NCBI RefSeq assembly: GCF_031801495.1
Contig: NZ_JAOEGC010000002.1
Span: forward strand, 310,001-374,000
From: Agrobacterium tumefaciens_K
Lineage (GTDB): Bacteria > Pseudomonadota > Alphaproteobacteria > Rhizobiales > Rhizobiaceae
Reading direction: 5' to 3'
DNA: 64,000 bases
Positions 43,179 through 52,075 of this stretch are shown here, piece by piece. The position numbers and the translations under genes are program-made. Under the pieces are notes generated by a model that did no database searches, was not told the DNA's origin, and worked only from the letters and a program-made list of their open reading frames with translations. The stretch's first letter is position 1. The number at the start of each line of letters is the position of its first letter.

Positions 43179-44675
43179 ATGCTTGAGGAGCGCATCCGCA
43201 ACGCGTCATTGTTGGAAAGAATTGTCAGCGCGGATGAGGCCGCAAGCCTTATCAAGGATGGCATGACCGTAGGGATGAGTGGATTCACCCGTGCGGGCGA
43301 GGCGAAGGCTGTGCCACTTGCGCTTGCAGAGCGCGCCAAGCAGCATCCGATGCAGATTACCCTGATGACCGGTGCTTCGCTTGGAAACGATCTCGACAGG
43401 ACCATGGTGGAAGCCGGCATGCTGGCGCGCCGCATGCCGTTCCAGTCTGATCCGGCTCTGCGCAAGGCCATAAACGACGGCAAGGTGATGTTCATCGATC
43501 AGCACCTGTCTGAAACCGTCGAGCAGCTTCGTGGCGGCCAGATCCACGGGGTCGATATCGCCATCGTCGAGGCGGTGGCGATCACCTCCGATGGCGGGAT
43601 CGTGCCGACGACTTCGGTCGGCAACTCGGCAAGCTTCGCCATCCTTGCAGACAAGGTGATCGTGGAGATCAATCTGTCGCAACCGGCTGTTCTCGAAGGA
43701 CTGCACGACATTTTCATTCCGGCCAAACGTCCGACCCGCATGCCGATCCCGGTCGTCGCGCCGGATAGCCGTGTCGGCCTGCCGTTCATTCCCGTGCCGC
43801 CGGAAAAGATCGCGGCGATCGTTCTGAGCGATAAGTCGGACAGTTTTTCAACCGTTTTGCCGCCGGATGCCGAAACGAAGGCGATTGCCGGGCACCTGAG
43901 CGACTTTCTGCTGAACGAGGTGAAACAGGGGCGCATGGGCTACGAACTCCAGCCATTGCAGGCGGGTATCGGCACCATCGCCAATGCCGTGCTGCATGGG
44001 TTCATCGATACGCCGTTTCACGATCTCAAGATGTATTCGGAAGTGCTCCAGGATTCGACCTTCGAGCTTTTCGATGCCGGTAAACTGGTTTTCGCCTCCG
44101 GCTCGTCGATGACGCTCTCTTCCGAGATGAACGAACGTGTCATGCCGCGTCTGGCAGACTACAAGAACAAGTTGATCCTGCGCCCCCAGGAGGTCAGCAA
44201 CCACCCGGAGGTGATCCGGCGCCTCGGTATCATCGGCATCAACACCGCGCTGGAATTCGATATCTACGGCAACGTCAATTCCACCCATGTCGGTGGAACG
44301 CATATGATGAACGGTATTGGTGGTTCGGGTGATTTTGCACGCAACGCCTACATGTCGATCTTCGTCACCAAATCCATCGCCAAGGGCGGGGCGATTTCCA
44401 GTGTCGTGCCGATGGTCAGCCATGTGGATCACACCGAGCACGATGTCGATATTCTGGTGACGGAAACCGGGCTTGCGGATCTTCGCGGGCTGGCGCCGCG
44501 CGAACGCGCTCCGGTCATCATCGCAAACTGCGTGCATGCTGATTATCGCGACGCCCTCATGGATTATTTCGAGCGGGCGTCGGCAAGAGGCGGGCACACC
44601 CCGCACCTCCTTGAAGAGGCGTTTTCCTGGCACGTCGCCTTGCGGGAGAAGGGAACGATGCTGCCCCAGTGCTAG
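43179..44675 (+). CDS. Acetyl-CoA hydrolase/succinyl-CoA:acetate CoA-transferase family protein
   Basis: 498 residues of the Ach1/Cat1/AarC family. These proteins transfer CoA between succinyl-CoA and acetate or hydrolyse acetyl-CoA, linking acetate handling to the TCA cycle. The catalytic Glu lies in DLKMYSEVLQDSTFELFDAG (about 283-302, in YSEVLQD), and the glycine-rich GGTHMMNGIGGSGDFARNAY (about 371-390) binds CoA. The N-terminus MLEERIRNASLLERIVSADE is typical. Transferase rather than hydrolase activity is the more likely assignment for this length. A possible oxygen-responsive box lies upstream. Confidence 0.9.
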   Translation: MLEERIRNASLLERIVSADEAASLIKDGMTVGMSGFTRAGEAKAVPLALAERAKQHPMQITLMTGASLGNDLDRTMVEAGMLARRMPFQSDPALRKAINDGKVMFIDQHLSETVEQLRGGQIHGVDIAIVEAVAITSDGGIVPTTSVGNSASFAILADKVIVEINLSQPAVLEGLHDIFIPAKRPTRMPIPVVAPDSRVGLPFIPVPPEKIAAIVLSDKSDSFSTVLPPDAETKAIAGHLSDFLLNEVKQGRMGYELQPLQAGIGTIANAVLHGFIDTPFHDLKMYSEVLQDSTFELFDAGKLVFASGSSMTLSSEMNERVMPRLADYKNKLILRPQEVSNHPEVIRRLGIIGINTALEFDIYGNVNSTHVGGTHMMNGIGGSGDFARNAYMSIFVTKSIAKGGAISSVVPMVSHVDHTEHDVDILVTETGLADLRGLAPRERAPVIIANCVHADYRDALMDYFERASARGGHTPHLLEEAFSWHVALREKGTMLPQC

Positions 44676-44820
44676 GATTGTTGCGTCCGTTGGGACACAC
44701 CGGGCGGGAAAGTCATCGGTACATCACGCCCGGTTGCTGGCTTAATCAACCAGCTTTGGGTAGAAATCTCCAACATCTCGCAGTCTTCAGGCTGCTTTCT
44801 GGTCGTGGGAGAATGACCTG

Positions 44821-46143
44821 ATGCCGTTTCGCTTCGTGGCCATGATCGCCATCGTTGCCTTGCTCGCCGGATGTGGCGGGCGTCCCATCGGGGTAATGAC
44901 GCCAACCGGAACGACAGTGGCGGGCACGACGCCGGTTAATCTTCTTGTGGCGACGACACGTGCGCCGTCGGAAAATCCGGCCGTGTTGTTTGGCGGCGAA
45001 CGTGGTACCGGCCTGAAGGTCGATGCAGTGACGGTTTCCATCCCGCCGGACGCCAATCGCGAGGTGGGGCAGGTGCAATGGCCGAAAAAGCTGCCGCCTG
45101 ATCCGCTGAAGGATTTCACGACGGTGGCTATCAAGCCCATCACATCGGAGGCGGAAACCAGAAGCTGGATCGGGCAGCATATCCAGAAGGACCGGCGGGT
45201 TCTGGTTTTCGTCCACGGCTTCAACAACCGCTACGAGGAATCCGTCTACCGTTTTGCGCAGATCGTGCATGATTCCCGCACGGATGTCGTGCCAGTGGTC
45301 TTCACCTGGCCGTCACGCGCAAGCATCTTCGACTACAACTACGACAAGGAAAGCACCAACTACTCGCGCGATGCGCTCGAAGAAATGCTGACCCGTCTGG
45401 CCAGAGACAAATCCATCGGTGAAATCACCGTCATGGCACATTCCATGGGTACCTGGCTTGCCGTTGAAGCGCTGCGTCAGATGGCGATCCGCAACGGCCG
45501 GGTCAATCCCAAGATCGGCAATGTCATCCTTGCTGCTCCCGACCTTGATGTGGACGTGTTCAGCCGTCAGTTTGTCAGCCTTGGCAAGACGCCGCCGCAG
45601 TTCACGCTTTTCGTGTCCCAGGATGACAGGGCGCTCAGCCTGTCGCGCCGGATTTCCGGTAATGTCGACCGTCTGGGGCAGATCGATCCTTCGGTTGAGC
45701 CTTATCGCAGCCAACTCGAAAAGGCGGGCATCACCGTTCTGGATCTCACCAAGCTGCAATCAGGTGATCGCCTTAACCACGGCAAATTTGCCGAAAGCCC
45801 TGAAGTCGTACGGCTGATTGGCGACCGGCTTATTGCGGGCCAGACGGTGACGGATTCGGATGTCGGTCTTGGTGAGGCTCTTGGCGCCGTCAGCATTGGT
45901 GCAGCGCAGACAGTCGGGACCGCAGCCAGCGTCGTTGTCAGTGCGCCGATTGCTGTGTTTGATCCGCGCACCCGTGACAACTACGGGCGTCAGGTGGAGC
46001 GATTGGGACGTTCCGTTGAGAACACGATCGGCTCGGTCGGCGATACGGCCGGTGCCGTGGTGGACGAGGATGCGCTTCGTTCGTCCAGGATCAACTGCAA
46101 TGCTGCTGCCAACCGTAACAGGGCCGAATGCGGCAATCGCTGA
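44821..46143 (+). CDS. Lipoprotein with alpha/beta-hydrolase (DUF900) domain
   Basis: 440 residues. Lipobox LLAGC places the lipidated Cys at residue 18, so it is membrane-anchored outside the cytoplasm. The DUF900 hydrolase domain (about 70-290) has VLVFVHGFNNRYEESVYRFA (oxyanion region, about 124-143) and the nucleophile elbow MAHSMGTWLAVEAL (about 205-218). The C-terminal 110 residues form no recognised domain and end with two Cys in NCNAAANRNRAECGNR. The substrate is unknown; esterase or lipase-like activity is likely from the motifs. It is 145 bases from the upstream gene. Confidence 0.87.
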   Translation: MPFRFVAMIAIVALLAGCGGRPIGVMTPTGTTVAGTTPVNLLVATTRAPSENPAVLFGGERGTGLKVDAVTVSIPPDANREVGQVQWPKKLPPDPLKDFTTVAIKPITSEAETRSWIGQHIQKDRRVLVFVHGFNNRYEESVYRFAQIVHDSRTDVVPVVFTWPSRASIFDYNYDKESTNYSRDALEEMLTRLARDKSIGEITVMAHSMGTWLAVEALRQMAIRNGRVNPKIGNVILAAPDLDVDVFSRQFVSLGKTPPQFTLFVSQDDRALSLSRRISGNVDRLGQIDPSVEPYRSQLEKAGITVLDLTKLQSGDRLNHGKFAESPEVVRLIGDRLIAGQTVTDSDVGLGEALGAVSIGAAQTVGTAASVVVSAPIAVFDPRTRDNYGRQVERLGRSVENTIGSVGDTAGAVVDEDALRSSRINCNAAANRNRAECGNR

Positions 46144-46213
46144 TATCTTTGTGTACAGTTTGTATTTTTGTGGATATGGTCCGGTCCAGACGTAAACTTC
46201 CGGAGTAAGTCCC

Positions 46214-47251
46214 ATGCGTTGGAAACGCACCCTCCAGCTTCTCGATGTACATTGCGAAGGCGAAATCGGCCGTGTCGTAACTGGTGGCGCCCCGAAAATT
46301 CCGGGCAACACGGTTGCCGAGCAGCTTGACTGGATGAACAGTGATCCGAAGGGACACGCGCTGCGCCGGTTCCTGACGCTGGAGCCGCGTGGGACGCCAA
46401 TGGGCTCCGTGAACCTGCTGCTGCCCCCGAAGCATCCGGATGCGCATGCCGCCTTTGTCATTCTCCAGCCTGATCAGGCCCATGCCAGCTCCGGTTCCAA
46501 TTCTATCTGCGCCACGACGGCGCTGCTGGAAAGTGGAATGGTGGAAATGCAGGAGCCGGAAACGGTGGTCATGCTGGAGACGGCGGCCGGTCTGGTGAAG
46601 GCGACGGCCACCTGCCGAGACGGACGGTGCGAGAAGGTTAAGCTCACCATGGTTCCGTCATTTGTGCACGAACTCGACGTCAGTATCGAAACGCCCGAAT
46701 GGGGCAAGGTGACGATGGATATCGCTTATGGCGGTATCTTCTACGCGCTGGTCGACGTGCGCCAGATCGGTCTGACGATCGACAAGGCCAATGCCGCAAA
46801 GCTGGTGGCTGCCGGCATGACGCTGAAGGATATCGTCAATCGCGAAATTCAGGTTGTTCATCCGGAAATTCCGGCGATCTCCGGTGTGGCCTACGTCATG
46901 TTCCGCGACGTGGACGCTGACGGATCGATCCGTACCTGCACGACCATGTGGCCGGGAAGGGCGGACCGTTCGCCCTGTGGAACCGGTAACTCCGCCAATC
47001 TCGCCACGCTTTATGCGCGCGGCAAGGTGAAGGTCGGCGATGAATACAAATCGCGCTCCATCATCGGTTCCGAATTCGACGTCGGGCTGTCTGCCGTCAC
47101 CGAAGTCGCGGGCCGCGCCGCCGTCATCCCCACCATTGCCGGTCGCGGTTTCACTTTCGGGCTGCATCAGGTCGGCCTCGACCCGTTCGATCCGTTGGCC
47201 GATGGCTTTGCCATGACGGATGTGTGGGGACCGCAGGCAGGCGGCATCTGA
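46214..47251 (+). CDS. Proline racemase family protein, likely 4-hydroxyproline 2-epimerase
   Basis: 345 residues of the proline racemase superfamily. The second catalytic residue is the Cys of DRSPCGTGNSANLATL (about 252-267). The first, usually Cys in CGH, is replaced by Ser in HASSGSNSICATTALLESGM (about 90-109). From memory, Ser/Cys members including an Agrobacterium homologue act as 4-hydroxyproline epimerases with weak proline racemase activity, while Thr/Cys members are dehydratases. The rest of a hydroxyproline degradation cluster is not adjacent, so the role is less certain than the family. Confidence 0.85.
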   Translation: MRWKRTLQLLDVHCEGEIGRVVTGGAPKIPGNTVAEQLDWMNSDPKGHALRRFLTLEPRGTPMGSVNLLLPPKHPDAHAAFVILQPDQAHASSGSNSICATTALLESGMVEMQEPETVVMLETAAGLVKATATCRDGRCEKVKLTMVPSFVHELDVSIETPEWGKVTMDIAYGGIFYALVDVRQIGLTIDKANAAKLVAAGMTLKDIVNREIQVVHPEIPAISGVAYVMFRDVDADGSIRTCTTMWPGRADRSPCGTGNSANLATLYARGKVKVGDEYKSRSIIGSEFDVGLSAVTEVAGRAAVIPTIAGRGFTFGLHQVGLDPFDPLADGFAMTDVWGPQAGGI

Positions 47252-47274
47252 AGCCATTCGAAAAAAATGCCATG

Positions 47275-47309
47275 AACAGCCGCCGATTTCCTTCTGCGGC
47301 TGTTTTCTT
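47275..47309 (+). terminator. Intrinsic terminator after the epimerase gene
   Basis: 9-bp stem AACAGCCGC (47275-47283) and GCGGCTGTT (47296-47304), 12-base loop, followed by TTCTT. Confidence 0.7.
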
Positions 47310-47424
47310 CTGATGAAAGATGCTAAGCGGGCCGGACTCCAGAAAGCTGTCGGTCTTGTATTACGCATGTCGTGATCGCAAAACCGCAGCAAATTTTGCG
47401 CGACATGCTTTAGAGGTTCTCACG

Positions 47425-48462
47425 ATGAAGTCGATCACCCTTCGCCGCCCTGATGACTGGCACCTGCACCTGCGCGATGGCGCCGTGCTGGAGGGTGTGA
47501 TTGGCGACACCAGCCGCCATTTCGCGCGCGCCATCATCATGCCGAACCTTGTGCCGCCGGTGGTCACGACTGCGGATGCCCGCGCCTACCGTGAGCGTAT
47601 CGTCAAGGCCATTCCGGCTGGCGACCGTTTCGAGCCGCTGATGACGCTGTATCTGACCGAAGATACCAGTGCCGATGATGTGGAAGAGGGCAAGAAAAGC
47701 GGCCTGATCCATGCCGTCAAACTCTATCCGGCCGGTGCTACCACGAATTCGCACGGCGGCGTCAGGGATTTGAGCAAGGTTACCTCGGTTCTGGAGCGCA
47801 TGGCGAAAATCGGCTTGCCGCTGTGCGTGCATGGCGAGGTCACGACACCGGAAGTCGATATTTTTGACCGCGAGAAGGCTTTCATCGACACGGTTCTGGA
47901 GCCGCTGCGCCAGCGACTGCCGGAACTGAAAGTGACGATGGAACACGTGACGACCAAGGATGGCGTGGACTACATCAAGTCCTCCAAGGCCAACCTTGCC
48001 GGTTCCATCACGACCCATCACCTTATCATCAACCGCAATGCTATTCTGGTTGGCGGTATCAAGCCGCACTATTATTGTCTGCCCGTTGCCAAGCGCGAGG
48101 AACACCGTCTGGCCCTGCGTGAAGCAGCGACCTCCGGCGATGCCCGTTTCTTCCTTGGCACGGATTCGGCTCCGCATGTCGATCCGCTCAAGGAATGTGC
48201 CTGTGGTTGCGCCGGCATCTACACCTCGATCAACACCATGAGCTGCCTCGCGCATGTGTTCGAGCAGGACAGCGCTCTCGACAAACTGGAAGCCTTCGCC
48301 TCGCTGAACGGGCCTGCATGGTATGGCCTCGCCCCGAACGAAGACACGATCACGCTGGTCAAGCGCGACGAGCAGGTCAACTTCCCCACCAAGATCGAAA
48401 CCGGCGCCGGGCTTGTGACGGTGTTCGATCCTATGTTCCCGCTTTACTGGGACGTTCAATAA
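47425..48462 (+). CDS. pyrC: Dihydroorotase (class II, PyrC)
   Basis: Closes the ring of carbamoyl aspartate to dihydroorotate in pyrimidine synthesis. 345 residues like E. coli PyrC: metal ligands in DDWHLHLRDG (about 10-19), the carboxylated Lys in AVKLYPAGATTNS (about 97-109), CVHGEV, and the catalytic Asp in FLGTDSAPHVDP (about 245-256). ATG 47425 follows AGAGG; an upstream in-frame start at 47320 lies in the terminator region and is rejected. It is followed by pyrE. Confidence 0.96.
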   Translation: MKSITLRRPDDWHLHLRDGAVLEGVIGDTSRHFARAIIMPNLVPPVVTTADARAYRERIVKAIPAGDRFEPLMTLYLTEDTSADDVEEGKKSGLIHAVKLYPAGATTNSHGGVRDLSKVTSVLERMAKIGLPLCVHGEVTTPEVDIFDREKAFIDTVLEPLRQRLPELKVTMEHVTTKDGVDYIKSSKANLAGSITTHHLIINRNAILVGGIKPHYYCLPVAKREEHRLALREAATSGDARFFLGTDSAPHVDPLKECACGCAGIYTSINTMSCLAHVFEQDSALDKLEAFASLNGPAWYGLAPNEDTITLVKRDEQVNFPTKIETGAGLVTVFDPMFPLYWDVQ

Positions 48463-48474
48463 ACCATTCAATTG

Positions 48475-48498
48475 CTGCCGGATTCTCCGGCAGTTTTT
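48475..48498 (+). terminator. Intrinsic terminator between pyrC and pyrE
   Basis: 8-bp stem CTGCCGGA (48475-48482) and TCCGGCAG (48486-48493), 3-base loop, five T. It ends 34 bases before the pyrE ATG, so pyrE may depend on read-through or attenuation of pyrC transcripts. Confidence 0.85.
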
Positions 48499-48532
48499 CT
48501 ATGCACTTGCTGATCAAAAGAGGAAAACGCCG

Positions 48533-49231
48533 ATGTCCCAATTTACATTCACTGATCGTGCCGTGGTGGCTGAGCTGGTTGCGAAGATGTTGTGGGAAAT
48601 CAAGGCGGTCCACTTTAATTCCGAAAGCCCCTACACCTTCGCGTCGGGCATGAAGAGCCCGGTCTACATCGACATGCGCAAGCTCATCTCCTACCCGCGC
48701 ATCCGGTCTGCCGTGATGGATTTTGCAGCGGCGAAGATCGTGGCCGATGCGGGCTTCGAGAAGTTCGATTGCGTGGCGGGTGGTGAGACGGCAGGCATTC
48801 CCTTTGCTGCTTTCCTGGCGGAGCGCCTTGGCCTGCCGATGATCTACTGCCGCAAGAAGCCGAAGGGCCATGGCCGCAACGCGCAGATTGAAGGTCACAT
48901 GCCGGAAGGCGCACGGGTTCTCGTCATTGAGGATCTGACGACGGCTGGCGGTTCCATGTTCACCTTCATCGATGCCATCCGTGCGGCCGGTGGAATTGTC
49001 GATCATGGCATCGCGCTCTTCTACTACGGTATCTTCCAGGAAGCCGAAGCGCGCTTCGCGAACGGCAACGTCCAGCTGCATTACCTCAGCACATGGCGCA
49101 ACGTTCTCGCCGTCGCCCGTGCCGAAAAACTGTTTGACGATAAAACCCTGTCGGAAGTTGAAGCCTTCCTCGACAATCCCCTGCCGTGGTCGGCGAAACA
49201 CGGTGGCGTCAGCGAATTGCCGCAATCGTAA
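48533..49231 (+). CDS. pyrE: Orotate phosphoribosyltransferase
   Basis: Joins orotate to PRPP to make OMP, two steps after PyrC. 232 residues with the PRPP-binding motif VLVIEDLTTAGGSMFTFIDA (about 125-144) and GRNAQIEGHM, in the phosphoribosyltransferase fold. AGAGGAAAA precedes the ATG. Only 34 bases separate the ATG from the upstream terminator. Confidence 0.96.
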   Translation: MSQFTFTDRAVVAELVAKMLWEIKAVHFNSESPYTFASGMKSPVYIDMRKLISYPRIRSAVMDFAAAKIVADAGFEKFDCVAGGETAGIPFAAFLAERLGLPMIYCRKKPKGHGRNAQIEGHMPEGARVLVIEDLTTAGGSMFTFIDAIRAAGGIVDHGIALFYYGIFQEAEARFANGNVQLHYLSTWRNVLAVARAEKLFDDKTLSEVEAFLDNPLPWSAKHGGVSELPQS

Positions 49232-49242
49232 TTTGGGGTAGT

Positions 49243-49266
49243 GACAGGCTGGCCTTTTGGCCTGTC
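49243..49266 (+). terminator. Probable terminator after pyrE
   Basis: 7-bp stem GACAGGC (49243-49249) and GCCTGTC (49260-49266) with an inner GGCC-TTTT-GGCC alternative. Only a weak T run follows. Confidence 0.4.
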
Positions 49267-49271
49267 GTCGT

Positions 49272-49285
49272 TTAAATCGATTTAA
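49272..49285. promoter_or_regulatory. Candidate LacI-family operator before the fructokinase gene
   Basis: TTAAATCGATTTAA is a perfect 14-bp palindrome with the central CG that characterises LacI-family operators. It lies 35 bases before the kinase start codon, where a bound repressor would block transcription. No LacI-type gene is in the window. Confidence 0.5.
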
Positions 49286-49319
49286 GTTTGGTTGATTTAC
49301 TGGTTTGAGGAGGACCGTT

Positions 49320-50246
49320 ATGATCCTGTGTTGTGGTGAAGCCCTGATCGACATGCTGCCAAGGCAGACAACGTTGGGAGAGGCTGGTTTTGCCCCTTAC
49401 GCAGGTGGAGCGGTCTTCAATACGGCGATTGCGCTCGGGCGTCTCGGCGTACCGGCTGCGTTTTTCTCCGGTATCGCCGATGACATGATGGGCGAAATCC
49501 TGAAGGATACGCTGAAGGCCAGCAAGGTTGACTACAGCCTCTGCGCCTTCTCCAACCGCCCTTCCACGATTGCTTTCGTCAAGCTGGTGGATGGCCACGC
49601 GACTTACGCGTTCTACGATGAAGGCACGGCCGGTCGTATGCTCTCCGAGGCGGATCTTCCAAACCTCGGTCCCGACTGCGAGGCCATGCATTTCGGCGCT
49701 ATCAGCCTTATTCCCGAGCCTTGCGGCAGTACCTATGAAGCCTTGCTGGTGCGGGAACATGGCAAGCGGGTCATCTCGCTCGATCCAAACATCCGCCCCG
49801 GCTTCATCAAGGACAAGCAGAAACATCTCGACCGCATCAACCGAATGGCGGCACTGTCCGATATCGTGAAGTTTTCCGATGAGGATCTTGCCTGGTTCGG
49901 TCTGGACGGCGACGAGGACACGCTTGCCCGCCACTGGCTGCACCACGGTGCGAAACTGGTGGTCGTGACCCGTGGCGCCAAAGGTGCGGTCGGTTACACC
50001 GCCAACCTTAAAGTCGAGGTCGCCTCGGAACGCGTCGAGGTCGTCGATACGGTTGGTGCTGGCGATACGTTCGATGCGGGCATTCTCGCCTCGCTGAAGA
50101 TACAGGGACTGCTGACCAAGGCGCAGGTTGCCGCATTGACCGAAGACCAGATCCGGAAGGCTTTGGCGCTTGGAGCGAAGGCCGCAGCTGTCACCGTATC
50201 CCGCGCAGGCGCTAATCCGCCCTGGGCGCATGAGATCGGGCTCTAA
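49320..50246 (+). CDS. frk: PfkB-family carbohydrate kinase, fructokinase-like
   Basis: 308 residues. N-terminal MILCCGEALIDMLP and GGAVFNTAIALGRLG (about 32-46) are typical of fructokinases; the ATP and catalytic motif is DTVGAGDTFDAGILASL (about 242-258). GAGGAGGACC gives a strong ribosome site before ATG 49320. It converges on pgi, which would convert the fructose 6-phosphate it makes to glucose 6-phosphate for the Entner-Doudoroff and pentose routes of rhizobia. Confidence 0.88.
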   Translation: MILCCGEALIDMLPRQTTLGEAGFAPYAGGAVFNTAIALGRLGVPAAFFSGIADDMMGEILKDTLKASKVDYSLCAFSNRPSTIAFVKLVDGHATYAFYDEGTAGRMLSEADLPNLGPDCEAMHFGAISLIPEPCGSTYEALLVREHGKRVISLDPNIRPGFIKDKQKHLDRINRMAALSDIVKFSDEDLAWFGLDGDEDTLARHWLHHGAKLVVVTRGAKGAVGYTANLKVEVASERVEVVDTVGAGDTFDAGILASLKIQGLLTKAQVAALTEDQIRKALALGAKAAAVTVSRAGANPPWAHEIGL

Positions 50247-50286
50247 ATCAGCCTATCAGACCGATCCAGCCGATACCTTGAATGAG

Positions 50287-50314
50287 AAAAGCCGGAAGTT
50301 TCCTTCCGGCTTTT
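50287..50314. terminator. Bidirectional intrinsic terminator between frk and pgi
   Basis: 12-bp perfect stem AAAAGCCGGAAG (50287-50298) and CTTCCGGCTTTT (50303-50314) with a TTTC loop; serves both converging genes. Confidence 0.92.
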
Positions 50315-50337
50315 GTATGTGATCGTGTAAGTGGATT

Positions 50338-51963
50338 TTACTTCGCCAGTCCGGCCAGTTCCTTCACCAGCCCCTGTGTGGAGCTGTCGTGACCGGCCGC
50401 ACTCTCTTTACCTTCCACGACGGGCAGCAGGCCGGTTGCCAGTTCTTTGCCAAGCTCCACGCCCCACTGGTCGAAGGAGTTGATGCGGAAGAGCACGCCT
50501 TCCACGAAGACGCGGTGCTCATAGAGCGCAATCAGGCGGCCGAGCGCGAACGGCGTCAGCTTGTCGTAGACGAAAGTGATCGACGGGCGGTTGCCGGTAA
50601 AGACGCGATGCGGCGCGATGAAGTCGGCTTGGCTGTCTTCCATGCCCTTGGAGGTGAGCTGCGCTTTTGCCTCCGCCAGCGTGCGCCCCTTCATCAGTGC
50701 CTCGGACTGCGCCAGGCAATTGGCTATGAGGAGCTGGTGCTGGTGGCGTAGCTCCGGCTCGAAGCCGTTTGCCGCGATCATGAATTCCGCCGGGATGACG
50801 CTCGTTCCCTGGTGTATCAGCTGGTAGAAGGCGTGCTGGCCGTTGGTTCCGGGCTCACCCCAGACGACCGGCCCGGACTGGCCTTCGACCGGCGTACCGT
50901 CGATGGTCACGCCCTTGCCGTTCGATTCCATGTCGAGCTGTTGCAGATAGGCCGGGAAACGCGACAGACGCTGATCGTAAGGCAGGATCGCCCGTGTCGG
51001 ATAATCGAGAACGTTGCGGTGGTAGAAGCCTATCAGGCCAAGAAGCATCGGCAGGTTCTGGCGGACGGGTGCCTCGCGGAAATGTTTGTCCATGGCATGT
51101 GCGCCATCCAGGAACTTGCCGAAGTTGTCCGGACCGATGGCGATCATAAGCGGCAGGCCGATGGCAGACCATATGGAATAACGGCCGCCGACCCAATCCC
51201 AGAAACCGAAGATGCGGTCGCTATCGATGCCAAAGGCAGCGACTTTTTCAAGCGCGGTGGAAACCGCGCAGAAATGATGCTTCACGGCATCTTCGCCGAG
51301 CTTGTCTGCGATGAACTTGCGGGCCGTTGCCGCGTTTGTCATCGTCTCGATTGTCGTAAAGGTCTTTGAGGCAACGATGAAGAGCGAGGTTTCCGGGTCG
51401 ATCAGCTTGAGCGTATCGGCAATATGCGCGCCATCGATGTTGGAAACGAAATGCGCACGCGGACCGTCATGGAAAGGCGCCAGCGCGAGCGTCGCCATGA
51501 CCGGGCCAAGATCCGAGCCGCCGATGCCGATATTGACGACATCGGTGATTTTCTTGCCGGTCGAACCCTTGAGCGCGCCAGAGCGGATCGCATCGGCAAA
51601 CTTGCCCATCGACGCCAGAACGCCATTGACATCAGGCATGACGTCCTTGCCGTCGACCAAAACGGGCGTGTTCGAGCGATTGCGCAAAGCCGTATGGAGG
51701 ACGGCGCGGTCTTCGGTGAAGTTGATGGCCTTGCCGGTAAACATCTCTTCGCGCTTGGCTTCGACGCCGCCCTCGACCGCCAGCTTCTCAAGCAGCGCGA
51801 TGATGTCGTCATTCACGGCGCATTTCGAATAGTCCATCAGCAAGTCATCGAATTTCGCGCTGAAACGGCTGAAACGCTTGTCGTCGGCCGCGAAGGCGGC
51901 ACGAAGATCGGTTGCGGCAGTGCTGCTCGCCGTTGCTTTCAGTTTGTCGATGATGGCCTGCAT
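50338..51963 (-). CDS. pgi: Glucose-6-phosphate isomerase
   Basis: 541 residues of the long bacterial/eukaryotic PGI type. VNIGIGGSDLGPVMATLAL (about 145-163, phosphate site), GGRYSIWSAIGLPLMIAIG (about 261-279), and the C-terminal NSFDQWGVELGKELA signature (about 497-511, with the catalytic Lys) are all present. GAGGAG precedes the ATG. Confidence 0.97.
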   Translation of the reverse strand: MQAIIDKLKATASSTAATDLRAAFAADDKRFSRFSAKFDDLLMDYSKCAVNDDIIALLEKLAVEGGVEAKREEMFTGKAINFTEDRAVLHTALRNRSNTPVLVDGKDVMPDVNGVLASMGKFADAIRSGALKGSTGKKITDVVNIGIGGSDLGPVMATLALAPFHDGPRAHFVSNIDGAHIADTLKLIDPETSLFIVASKTFTTIETMTNAATARKFIADKLGEDAVKHHFCAVSTALEKVAAFGIDSDRIFGFWDWVGGRYSIWSAIGLPLMIAIGPDNFGKFLDGAHAMDKHFREAPVRQNLPMLLGLIGFYHRNVLDYPTRAILPYDQRLSRFPAYLQQLDMESNGKGVTIDGTPVEGQSGPVVWGEPGTNGQHAFYQLIHQGTSVIPAEFMIAANGFEPELRHQHQLLIANCLAQSEALMKGRTLAEAKAQLTSKGMEDSQADFIAPHRVFTGNRPSITFVYDKLTPFALGRLIALYEHRVFVEGVLFRINSFDQWGVELGKELATGLLPVVEGKESAAGHDSSTQGLVKELAGLAK

Positions 51964-52045
51964 TTGATGCTCCTCGGCTCCGTGGAAGGATGAGGAAACT
52001 ATTCTCTTTCAGGCGGCCAAATCAAGGCGACTTTGATAAAAGAAA

Positions 52046-52065
52046 AGAGCCGGTTGCCCGGCTCT
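52046..52065 (-). terminator. Intrinsic terminator after fadD
   Basis: 8-bp stem AGAGCCGG/CCGGCTCT with a 4-base loop; on the minus strand it is followed by TTTTCTTTT. It lies between fadD and the downstream pgi on the same strand. Confidence 0.85.
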
Positions 52066-52075
52066 CTTTTTCGTC

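Noticed and set aside
42848..43266. Small genes between tRNA-Arg and the CoA-transferase gene
   Set aside because: Open frames of 73 and 104 codons lack ribosome sites, and one overlaps the real gene in another frame.
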